Positions 1 to 5,715 of a stretch of 5,855 nucleotides of DNA are shown here, piece by piece. The stretch lies in contig SSTB01000178.1 of the NCBI GenBank assembly GCA_009469665.1, positions 1-5,855 of the forward strand. The letters are read 5' to 3'. Numbering within the stretch: the stretch's first letter is position 1; the number at the start of each line of letters is the position of its first letter. The notes beneath the pieces are model-generated. The model saw only the letters and a list, made by a program, of their open reading frames with translations. It ran no database searches and was not told where the DNA came from. The translations under genes were made by a program, and so were the position numbers. Source of the stretch: Azonexaceae bacterium (lineage in GTDB: Bacteria; Pseudomonadota; Gammaproteobacteria; Burkholderiales; Rhodocyclaceae).

Positions 1-635
1 TCACAGCGCCGGGGTAGGTCGCGGATCGGCTCATAGTTCCGGCTCGCCACAATCTCGCCCCGCTTCGCCGCTTGGCAGCGCCGGGCTATCAGGTTCGCGC
101 ATTGGTCGCAGGTGCGCCGGTCATCAGGGAAGGGGTCAGGCTTCGGCAGTTCCGCCGCTGCCCGTCCGGTGAAGTAGTCCCGCGCATCCGCGTCCCGCTG
201 GCACTGGCCTATCACTTCGGCAATGGTCGCCGGGTCGGTTTCCTCGATCAGCGCCAGCCATGCCCGGATTTCCGTTTCCTCGCTGGCGGTCAGGGGTGCC
301 GATGCTTGCCGGATGGTCGGGGTAAAGGGTTCCGCCGCTACCGCGTCCGGGTGCCGTTCCAGAATCTCGGCATGGGTTGCCTCGGGACAGCAGGCCACTT
401 CCACAGGATCGCGGTCGGGGTAGTGAATCAACCACCAGCGGGAAGCGGTCGCCGTGTCACCAGCGCCGACTTTTGCCGGGGGTGCGGTATTTTCACTTGT
501 GGGGTTTGCTACTGCTACAGTTGCTATTATTGCTACTGTTGCCGCTTCCCCCTTGGATTGAGTAGCAGAAATAGCAGGAATAGCAGTAGCAAGGTTCCCG
601 GTTCGCTTTTCTCGCAGTCTGGATAGCATGGTCAT
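1..635 (-). CDS. Hypothetical protein of mobile-element replication operon, 3' end cut by window edge
   Basis: Open from ATG at 635 to the left edge (211 codons plus two bases, no stop). The start overlaps the stop of the Toprim-DUF3987 gene as ATGA, so translation is probably coupled; a second in-frame ATG at 629 is an alternative start, and a G-rich stretch precedes the first. I do not know its function. What can be seen: a short basic N-terminus (LSRLREKR), then a low-complexity Ala/Thr/Ile/Val segment at about residues 16-44, then an acidic, probably folded part with a conserved-looking RWWLIHYPDRDPVEV stretch (66-80) and a helical, Glu-rich region (116-145). The C-terminal part has cysteines at 176, 179, 187 and 211, a possible metal-binding arrangement. 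From memory, proteins of this kind follow primase genes in proteobacterial prophages and integrative elements; that is not verified here. Codon use in residues 16-44 differs sharply from the rest (T- or A-ending codons, two ATA codons). Longer plus-strand frames over this region are antisense shadows. Confidence 0.8.
   Translation of the reverse strand, partial: MTMLSRLREKRTGNLATAIPAISATQSKGEAATVAIIATVAVANPTSENTAPPAKVGAGDTATASRWWLIHYPDRDPVEVACCPEATHAEILERHPDAVAAEPFTPTIRQASAPLTASEETEIRAWLALIEETDPATIAEVIGQCQRDADARDYFTGRAAAELPKPDPFPDDRRTCDQCANLIARRCQAAKRGEIVASRNYEPIRDLPRRC
506..592. repeat. Imperfect 31-nt inverted repeat with eight TGCTA motifs
   Basis: Arms 506-536 and 562-592 pair at 25 of 31 positions around a 25-nt spacer; the outer 12 positions pair perfectly. 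Each arm carries four TGCTA words: plus strand at 507, 513, 522 and 531, minus strand mirrored at 563-567, 572-576, 581-585 and 587-591, with spacings 6, 9, 9 in each arm. It lies in the N-terminal codons of the downstream hypothetical gene and is more AT-rich than its surroundings. It could be a protein-binding array or origin-like element, an RNA hairpin in the operon transcript, or a by-product of low-complexity coding sequence. Confidence 0.7.
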
Positions 636-3067
636 GGTGTCACCCCCACCAGCGCCGGGTTAAGGTGAATCGTCAGCCGCTTACCGTCCTTTTCCAGCCG
701 CAGGCGGTCAAGTGCGACAAGCTCACGGATCGCCGCATCAAGCCGCGCGCCGTCCCGCAATGGCCCATGCTGGCGAACGTGATTCTTGCCGATGAAATGC
801 GTTCGTCCTTGCCTGCAATGTTCGATCAGCCAGGCATCCAGCCGCGTCGCGTCCGCTAGTTCCGCCGGTAGCGCAAGCTCACCAAAGAAGCGCCGGGCTT
901 CGGATAGGTGCCATGCTGTTATCAGGCTTGCCCGCTCGAAACTATCCAGCCCGATAGTGCCGCCCATGCCGTGCTCGAATTGCTGGAACAGTGCCGCCAG
1001 CCGTGCCGCGTTGTCGGCAGATTTGCTCGCCACATCCCGCACGTCGTAAAACTCGCCGCCGCTCGCCAGTTCGCTTTCAATTGCATCGTGATAGCTCACC
1101 CATGCCGCTTTCGCATCCGGTGCCAGCGACAGCAGGGCGGGGGTCAGTGCGCCTTCATCATCAATGGGGGCGGGTTGATTCAGGATCGCGGCAATGCGCC
1201 GATGGAATGCGGCCAGGTGTGGCCAGTTCGCCGGGGCTTCCGTAAATGGCCGTTTCCCTTGGGTTGATTCAGGCCACGCCACCAGGAAGCGGGCAAGGAA
1301 GCCAGTGCCACGCGCCAGCCCGCCCGACTTGCTGAAATACTCCCGCAGGGTTATTTCCTGAACCATCAGGCCCATCGTCAGCCGCGCACCGCGCACGGTG
1401 AAGGAATCCGAAGTGCGCCGCCCAATCGAGTGCGCCCCGCCATCCCATAGAACATTCAGCAAGGCCAGATTCCGCATGGCGCTATCCTTGCCCATGCCAT
1501 GCGAACCGAATACCACGCCCGCCTCACTCGATAGCACGCCCGCCGACGGCCATTGCTTCGCAAGGCTCCATGCAAGGTTTTCCGGGGTTTCGTCGCCAAG
1601 GATCAGCCTCGGCACTCTTGGCGGTTCCGGCTTTCCTTGTTGCAGTTGCGCCAGATCGACCCGCAGCTTATCGGTCGATTTGCCTTTCTTCCCGGCATCC
1701 TTCACCGCCGACAGGATGCCGTCGCGTTCCGCTTCCCATGCCGCAATCGCCGCCTGATATTCCTTGATCGCCGGTTTCTTCGCCTCGGCTTGCTCTTCAT
1801 GATACTGGCGGATGGCCGAAGTAAAGAAGCCGTTGCAGGTTGATTTCCGCTCGCCAGAAGCGGCAATCGTCAGCAGGAACAGCCCGACAGGCCCATGCAG
1901 CTTTTCCGCCCGCTTCGCATCAATGTGCGTCTGACAGGCCAGCGACAGCGCCGCCAGTGCCGACGATGCCACCAGCGCCGCAGGTGCCTTAACGAAGCCC
2001 GCGACCTCTTCCACCGCCGCCCGGATGGTGTCGGGCAGGGCATCCAGCGGATAGGGTTCCGGCTCGATCTTCGCGGCCAGCGGGTGCGGATCAGGCCAGC
2101 CGTTGCCCTTAGAATCGCCCGCTGGCGAGCTCCCTTCGTCGGCTTGAAACTCTGCCCCGTCCGGTGCGCTTGCGTTCGCTATGGCTTGCGCTACGGCTGC
2201 CGCACCGCATAGCGCCGCCATGTCGTTGAAGTCGGTTGCGCCCTCGGGACGCTCCGGGCCAAAGTCAGGAATAGCCAGCAGCCCACCCACCGCTTGCGCG
2301 GCTTCCTTGGCCTTGGTTATGCCGGGATTGCCTTCGGTTCGGTAATCGTCGTCTGCGCACAGGATCAGCCGCAAGTCCGGGAACTTCTCCCGCAGCGCTT
2401 TTGCCACGGATTGCAGATTTCCCGTGTCGAAGGCTACCGCCACGGCGTAGCCCGTCGCCTCATGGGTGCTTGCGCCGGTAGCGAAGCCCTCGGCAATACA
2501 CAACACCCCGTCAGGCTTGCCGATTCCGAAGTAACAGCCGCGAATGCGCCCGCCAGCGAGGTAGCGTTTCCCACCATCTACGCCAATGAATTGCAGTGAG
2601 TGCAGCACCCCCTCCGCGTCCCTGATTGGCAGAACAAGGCGTTCCCGGTACATCCGTGCACCGTTGGCGGCAATGCCCTTGCGGGTCAGGTAGGCATGGC
2701 CGGTACAGGTATCGGCGTCTGCCCACAGGCGTGATGCCCGCTCCCGTGCCTCCACTTTGCGCTTGTCTTCCTCGGCTTCACGGACCAGCCGCGCTGCCTC
2801 GATCTTCACTTGATGCGCCGTCTCCTCGGCAGGAGTTAGGGGGCGCCCTACGTCCGCCCGCCAGTTCTGCCAGCCCACGCCATCGCGCCAGTTCTCGAAC
2901 CCCCCGGCGGGGATACCGTCCAAGTGCAGCAGATAGGCCGCGTCGCCCTTTCCGCCACTGCCTTCGGAATCGCATCGATGAATGCCACCATCAGCCAACA
3001 GGTTGGCCGGGGGAATGATGCCGCGCCCAACCAGAGCGTCTCGGAATTGTTGAAGGGCGTCAGACAT
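632..3067 (-). CDS. Toprim and DUF3987 domain replication protein (primase/ATPase-like)
   Basis: An 811-residue protein, probably the replication protein of the element, acting on DNA in the cytoplasm. The N-terminal part (about 28-75) resembles the region before Toprim in phage and plasmid primases, with the GIPAGGFENWRDG stretch at 51-63. A charged helix follows (82-112). The Toprim fold spans about 185-285: catalytic-type Glu193 in CIAEGFATG, the DxD-type acidic cluster ADDD at 238-241, and ATDFND at 277-282. The rest matches DUF3987: a P-loop-like SGERKST (404-410), a Walker B-like LILGDE (488-493), and the GLARGTGFLARFLVAWPE block (583-600). The last about 65 residues look like a winged helix. 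Toprim domains make metal-dependent phosphotransfer in primases; DUF3987 is biochemically poorly defined, so helicase activity is an inference. The ATG at 3067 has GGAGGG seven bases upstream. Its start overlaps the small upstream ORF by eight bases and its stop overlaps the next start, so it sits in a tight operon. No AEP-type polymerase domain or N-terminal zinc finger is evident. Confidence 0.93.
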   Translation of the reverse strand: MSDALQQFRDALVGRGIIPPANLLADGGIHRCDSEGSGGKGDAAYLLHLDGIPAGGFENWRDGVGWQNWRADVGRPLTPAEETAHQVKIEAARLVREAEEDKRKVEARERASRLWADADTCTGHAYLTRKGIAANGARMYRERLVLPIRDAEGVLHSLQFIGVDGGKRYLAGGRIRGCYFGIGKPDGVLCIAEGFATGASTHEATGYAVAVAFDTGNLQSVAKALREKFPDLRLILCADDDYRTEGNPGITKAKEAAQAVGGLLAIPDFGPERPEGATDFNDMAALCGAAAVAQAIANASAPDGAEFQADEGSSPAGDSKGNGWPDPHPLAAKIEPEPYPLDALPDTIRAAVEEVAGFVKAPAALVASSALAALSLACQTHIDAKRAEKLHGPVGLFLLTIAASGERKSTCNGFFTSAIRQYHEEQAEAKKPAIKEYQAAIAAWEAERDGILSAVKDAGKKGKSTDKLRVDLAQLQQGKPEPPRVPRLILGDETPENLAWSLAKQWPSAGVLSSEAGVVFGSHGMGKDSAMRNLALLNVLWDGGAHSIGRRTSDSFTVRGARLTMGLMVQEITLREYFSKSGGLARGTGFLARFLVAWPESTQGKRPFTEAPANWPHLAAFHRRIAAILNQPAPIDDEGALTPALLSLAPDAKAAWVSYHDAIESELASGGEFYDVRDVASKSADNAARLAALFQQFEHGMGGTIGLDSFERASLITAWHLSEARRFFGELALPAELADATRLDAWLIEHCRQGRTHFIGKNHVRQHGPLRDGARLDAAIRELVALDRLRLEKDGKRLTIHLNPALVGVTP

Positions 3068-3167
3068 GCCGCAACCCTCCGCGCTGGATCAGCCATTCCG
3101 CCGCGGCTACTGGCAATACGGCCTTTGGGGCCGGCCGGGCGTTTGCTTTTGTGGCGGCCGTTTTCAT
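3060..3167 (-). CDS. Small 35-residue basic ORF between AlpA-like and primase genes
   Basis: ATG at 3167-3165 to TGA at 3062-3060, encoding 35 residues starting MKTAATKANARPAPKAV and ending with WLIQRGGLRHV. A perfect AGGAGG (3178-3173) lies five bases upstream and overlaps the TAA stop of the AlpA-like gene; the ORF's end overlaps the start of the Toprim-DUF3987 gene by eight bases (ATGTCTGA). This placement and the strongest ribosome binding site of the window argue that it is translated. The first half is Ala/Lys/Pro-rich and basic; the second half could form a short amphipathic helix. There is no signal peptide or membrane segment. Function is unknown: it may be a real small protein or mainly a coupling leader that loads ribosomes onto the primase gene. 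It is short enough to be missed by automatic gene callers. Confidence 0.65.
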   Translation of the reverse strand: MKTAATKANARPAPKAVLPVAAAEWLIQRGGLRHV

Positions 3168-3172
3168 GGTGG

Positions 3173-3178
3173 CCTCCT
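3173..3178 (-). promoter_or_regulatory. Perfect Shine-Dalgarno AGGAGG overlapping upstream stop
   Basis: AGGAGG on the minus strand begins at the last base of the AlpA-like gene's TAA stop and sits five bases before ATG 3167. It fixes the start of the 35-residue ORF and suggests termination-coupled re-initiation. Confidence 0.75.
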
Positions 3179-3390
3179 TACGCTGCGCCAATGAGGCGGC
3201 GGAGTTCGCCAACCTTAATGCGGGTGGAGTTGCCAACCTTGACGGGCGTCAGTTCACCGGCCTTGAAATGGCGATATATCGATGCACGGCTGCGATGGGT
3301 GATTATGCAGGCAGCTGAAATATCGACCAGCATGCTGTCTGCCGCTTGGTCGAAATGGCGGAATACGTCGAAAATCGCATGCTTGTTCAT
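3178..3390 (-). CDS. AlpA/excisionase-type helix-turn-helix DNA-binding protein
   Basis: A 70-residue protein, within the usual size range for AlpA/Vis-like regulators and excisionases. Residues about 23-43 (DISAACIITHRSRASIYRHFK) form a MerR/AlpA-type helix-turn-helix, followed by a predicted beta-hairpin wing at 44-60 (AGELTPVKVGNSTRIKV) and a short C-terminal helix ELRRLIG. Family members such as P4 Vis and E. coli AlpA bind near attachment sites or promoters and control integrase expression, excision, or the early replication operon; that role is inferred here from family and position between the integrase block and the replication gene. The ATG at 3390 has GGAG eight bases upstream, inside a hairpin at 3391-3413. 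It is preceded by a 141-bp intergenic region, so it probably opens its own transcription unit with the small ORF, the Toprim-DUF3987 gene and the gene at the left edge. The first about 20 residues are not typical of the fold. Confidence 0.85.
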   Translation of the reverse strand: MNKHAIFDVFRHFDQAADSMLVDISAACIITHRSRASIYRHFKAGELTPVKVGNSTRIKVGELRRLIGAA

Positions 3391-3413
3391 GTGTCAGGCT
3401 CCGCGCCTGGCAC
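3391..3413 (-). promoter_or_regulatory. Hairpin holding the ribosome binding site of the AlpA-like gene
   Basis: Directly before ATG 3390, GTGCCAGGC and GCCTGACAC (minus strand) pair at 8 of 9 positions around the 5-nt loop GCGGA. The loop plus one stem base forms the Shine-Dalgarno GGAG (3402-3399). In RNA this could restrict ribosome access; in DNA the same symmetry could be an operator. Confidence 0.5.
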
Positions 3414-3419
3414 AAACTT

Positions 3420-3442
3420 CGAGAAGGTACGCTAGCTTCTCG
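3420..3442. repeat. 7-bp inverted repeat upstream of the AlpA-like gene
   Basis: CGAGAAG (3420-3426) and CTTCTCG (3436-3442) flank a 9-nt centre. It lies 30-52 bases before the AlpA-like start. No T-run follows on the minus strand, so a terminator for the upstream gene is unlikely; an operator or leader hairpin fits better. Confidence 0.5.
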
Positions 3443-3450
3443 GTGCAAGG

Positions 3451-3463
3451 CGCTGATTCAGCG
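3451..3463. promoter_or_regulatory. 13-bp palindrome, possible operator
   Basis: CGCTGATTCAGCG is a perfect palindrome around a single central base, in the intergenic region about 60 bases upstream of the AlpA-like ATG, where promoter elements would be expected. I could not identify a convincing -35/-10 pair here. It is next to the GACACGAAT motif (3465-3473) that also occurs upstream of the integrase. Confidence 0.45.
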
Positions 3464-3531
3464 TGACACGAATACTGAACGCCAAAATCCGCTGCAAAGG
3501 GTTGTGTTTTGGGGGCAGTTTTGTCCCGAGT

Positions 3532-4389
3532 CTACGAGCCGGTCAGGTCGCATTTGCCCCGGAAGCCGGTCAGATCGCGTCTTTCCAGCGCCTCGGCCAA
3601 CTCCTCAACGCTACACCCTACCGCCCCGGCGGCGTCGCTGAGTGTCTTCTTGTGGCGCTGGCTGATCTTCTTCGCATTGCCGGTAGTCAACGCTATTTCT
3701 ACCAACTCCCCGTCCCTTACCTCCTGATCGAGCGACCAACCGTTCTTCTTGAACCGCTCGGCAATTGTTCTATACGCCGCTTCTGGACTGATGCAGCTCC
3801 CGATCGACGCCTCCAGGTCCGCGGCTACCTCCTGTCGAATTTCACTTGATCCAATCTCGCCAAAGGCCTTTATGGCAAACTTGGCGTTGGCGTAGCCACG
3901 TACCTCGCGTGCTTTCCCGGTCTTCGACAACAAGAGGCGGTGAATTCGCTCAAGCACATGATTGGCGGCCCGCCGCGCCTGGAGTGCAATGGGCTTGCCG
4001 GCCTCGGCAGCCCGCAGGAACTCTACCAGCCCATTACCGCTGTATTTTCCCCGGACAATTTTTTCGACGCGGAATTCGCCGATTTTGTCGCTGTTGATTT
4101 TTCCGTTGCTGTGCACGCTCAGGCATGCGGGCCGCAAATAGCCGTGTTTGCGCTGCTCTCGCTCGACATGGTCCCGCAAATCCGCGTTTCGTTCCGCACG
4201 CCTGAGCCTGCCCTTGGGCGAAAAGGTGCGGATTAGCAGAGCCATCAGTCTAGGCTGGTCTGGAATGTCGCTGTCTACCCCACGAAGGAAGCAGCGAATG
4301 GCATTAGCCAAGGCGGAAATCTGTACACTTTGGCCACCTTGGGCCGCCCACAGTAGGTCGGAGTAGAGGCGTTTTACCGGCTTCTCCAC
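3532..4389 (-). CDS. Uncharacterised 285-residue protein downstream of integrase
   Basis: I do not recognise this protein. The open frame extends back to ATG 4560, but the first 57 codons lie over the integrase 3' end and read like a shadow frame. I chose GTG 4389, seven bases after GAGGG, which itself overlaps the integrase TGA; this leaves ten bases between the genes and implies coupled translation. The 285 residues are soluble, charged and mostly helical: no signal peptide, membrane segment or known catalytic motif is visible. Basic segments occur at about 58-82 (SPKGRLRRAERNADLRDHVEREQRK) and 136-165, suggesting possible nucleic-acid contact. The stretch SDAAGAVGCSVEELAEAL (251-268) resembles a small helical or helix-turn-helix unit. 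The C-terminus contains a duplicated DLTG segment. The base composition near 4030-4130 is visibly more AT-rich than the integrase or the replication gene, hinting at separate ancestry. Position beside the integrase and AlpA-like gene suggests a regulatory or cargo role, but this is a guess. Confidence 0.75.
   Translation of the reverse strand: MEKPVKRLYSDLLWAAQGGQSVQISALANAIRCFLRGVDSDIPDQPRLMALLIRTFSPKGRLRRAERNADLRDHVEREQRKHGYLRPACLSVHSNGKINSDKIGEFRVEKIVRGKYSGNGLVEFLRAAEAGKPIALQARRAANHVLERIHRLLLSKTGKAREVRGYANAKFAIKAFGEIGSSEIRQEVAADLEASIGSCISPEAAYRTIAERFKKNGWSLDQEVRDGELVEIALTTGNAKKISQRHKKTLSDAAGAVGCSVEELAEALERRDLTGFRGKCDLTGS
3537..3578. repeat. Short direct repeat, 27-bp period, at the 3' end of the unknown gene
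   Basis: AGCCGGTCAGGTCGC (3537-3551) recurs as AGCCGGTCAGATCGC (3564-3578), 14 of 15 identical. The 27-bp spacing equals nine codons and yields two DLTG segments at the protein's C-terminus, consistent with a small in-frame tandem duplication. Confidence 0.6.
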
Positions 4390-4399
4390 AGCCTCACCC

Positions 4400-5683
4400 T
4401 CAAGCAGCGCCGCGAATCGGCGCGACACTCGCCAGAGTGGATGGCGTTGTGCAGTACCGCCCCCAGTCCGCCATGAGCCGGCGCCGTTTTTCCAGCAAGT
4501 CGCCCCGCTGGTAAGCAGCCTCGGCCTTGTCGGCGAGCTGGTGCGCGAGGGCGTGCTCAATCACTTCGCGTGGATAGGCGGTTGTCTCCCCCGCCCAGTC
4601 GCGGAAGGTCGAGCGGAAACCATGGCCGGTGATAACTTGACCGGCGTTGTCCAACCAACCAAGACCGCCTTCCTCGATGCTCCCCCGGTGCATCCGCCGG
4701 ATGACTGCGGTTAAAGTCATATCAGAAAGTTCGGTGTTCTTGCCGTTGGGGAAGATCAGCTTTGTCCCTGCGATACGAGGCATGGATTCAAGCATCGCCA
4801 AGGCGGCTGGCGACAGCGGAACTCGGTGCTCAACCCCAGCCTTCATCCGCTCTCCTGGAACAATCCAAATACCGGCCTCGTGGTCGATTTCGCTCCATGT
4901 GGCGCCGCGAACCTCTCCGGATCGGGCGGAGGTGAAAATGGCGAACTCAAGTGCCCGCGCCCCCATGCCTTCAACAGCCCGAAGAGCGGACATGAACTCT
5001 CCAATGCGGCGGTAGTCGAGGGCGGGGTGGTGCCTAGCGCGCCGTACCTTGCGGCGGGGCGGCAGAATGTGGTCAAGGTGCCCTTTCCAGCGGGCCGGGT
5101 TCTCCCCCTCCTTTCGGTAACCGCGCACCTTCGCCCAATCCAGAACCGCCTCAATGCGCCCGCGCAGGCGGCTGGCGGTTTCGGTCTTGCCAGCCCAAAT
5201 TGATTCCAGGATGCCGACAACGTGCGAAGTTTCGATGTGCGCAACTTGCAGGTTGCCAATGCTTGGGTAGGCATAGGTTTGGAGGGTTGTGGTCCATTGG
5301 GCCGCGTGCTTGGCGTTCTTCCACCCTGCCTCGTTGGCGGCAATGTACTTCTCGGCAGCCTGCCGGAAGGTCAAGGCCGAGGCAATGGCAGCTGCAAGGG
5401 CGCTCCTTGCAGCCCGCTTCTCAGCGATTGGGTCCACTCCGGCTTTGACCTTCTCACGAACCGCTCGGGCGGCCTCACGTGCCCCGGCCAGCGTTGTGTC
5501 GGGATACCCGCCCAACCCGATCTCGCGCCTCTTGCCTCCGACAGATATGCGCATCAGCCAGGATTTCGTTCCTGACCTGGAAACTTGCAGGACGAGGCCC
5601 GAAACGCCCCCGACGTGGTGGTAGCCGACACCCGACAACCTGCCGACTTCAAGTGGCGAAAGCTCCTTCGTTTCGCGAGCCAT
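4400..5683 (-). CDS. int: P4-type tyrosine recombinase (site-specific integrase)
   Basis: A 427-residue integrase, normal length for the P4/DUF4102 family. It would catalyse integration and excision between attP and attB through a covalent phosphotyrosine intermediate. Residues about 1-90 form the arm-type DNA-binding domain (GLVLQVSRSGTKSWLMRI, then RREIGLGGYPDTTLAGAR). About 103-190 is the SAM-like core-binding domain (FRQAAEKYIAANEAGWKN). The catalytic domain covers about 215-410 with Arg254 in TSARSGEVRG, likely Lys281, the HGFR box His354/Arg357, likely His381 in ALAH, and nucleophile Tyr391 in AAYQRGD. All are present, so it looks functional. The ATG at 5683 is preceded by a G-run instead of a standard Shine-Dalgarno, and by a good promoter (5716-5744). 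Its stop overlaps the ribosome binding site of the next gene. The target site cannot be told from this window; no tRNA gene is visible. Confidence 0.95.
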   Translation of the reverse strand: MARETKELSPLEVGRLSGVGYHHVGGVSGLVLQVSRSGTKSWLMRISVGGKRREIGLGGYPDTTLAGAREAARAVREKVKAGVDPIAEKRAARSALAAAIASALTFRQAAEKYIAANEAGWKNAKHAAQWTTTLQTYAYPSIGNLQVAHIETSHVVGILESIWAGKTETASRLRGRIEAVLDWAKVRGYRKEGENPARWKGHLDHILPPRRKVRRARHHPALDYRRIGEFMSALRAVEGMGARALEFAIFTSARSGEVRGATWSEIDHEAGIWIVPGERMKAGVEHRVPLSPAALAMLESMPRIAGTKLIFPNGKNTELSDMTLTAVIRRMHRGSIEEGGLGWLDNAGQVITGHGFRSTFRDWAGETTAYPREVIEHALAHQLADKAEAAYQRGDLLEKRRRLMADWGRYCTTPSTLASVAPIRGAA

Positions 5684-5684
5684 A

Positions 5685-5708
5685 ATCTACCCCCCAATGT
5701 ACCCCCCA
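5685..5708. repeat. Tandem 12-bp repeat in the integrase leader
   Basis: ATCTACCCCCCA (5685-5696) and ATGTACCCCCCA (5697-5708) are 11/12 identical and directly adjacent, ending two bases before the integrase ATG. The minus-strand G-run of the proximal copy takes the place of a Shine-Dalgarno. Such short direct repeats beside an integrase are candidates for recombinase arm-type binding sites, which would also let the integrase repress itself; this is inferred. Confidence 0.65.
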
Positions 5709-5715
5709 CTTGACG

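Noticed and set aside
506..592. CRISPR-like or simple microsatellite array
   Set aside because: The repeat units are five bases with irregular 6/9 spacing in mirror orientation, with no spacers of constant length and no long perfect trinucleotide run.
72..626. Plus-strand ORF of 184 codons at the left end, and a minus-strand frame at 136-435
   Set aside because: Both overlap the coupled minus-strand gene that starts at 635. Their Cys/Gly/Arg-rich composition is typical of shadow frames.
3420..3442. Intrinsic terminator of the unknown gene
   Set aside because: The 7-bp stem is not followed by a T-run on the minus strand and lies 90 bases past the stop.
2924..3466. Plus-strand ORF of 180 codons spanning the primase start, small ORF and AlpA-like gene
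   Set aside because: It is antisense to three well-supported minus-strand genes, has no recognisable domain and no convincing ribosome binding site; long antisense frames are expected in GC-rich DNA.
3391..3531. Sigma70 promoter for the AlpA-like gene
   Set aside because: TTTGCA or TTGCAC could act as a -35, but no acceptable -10 lies at 16-18 bases, so no promoter is annotated.
4390..4560. N-terminal extension of the unknown protein back to ATG 4560
   Set aside because: It overlaps the integrase C-terminal coding region by over 50 codons, has Ser/Thr/Arg-rich shadow-like composition, and GTG 4389 has a well-spaced ribosome binding site.
4843..5343. Second minus-strand frame of 166 codons within the integrase gene
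   Set aside because: It lies wholly inside the integrase gene in another frame and has Pro/Arg-rich shadow composition, while the integrase frame carries the conserved catalytic motifs.
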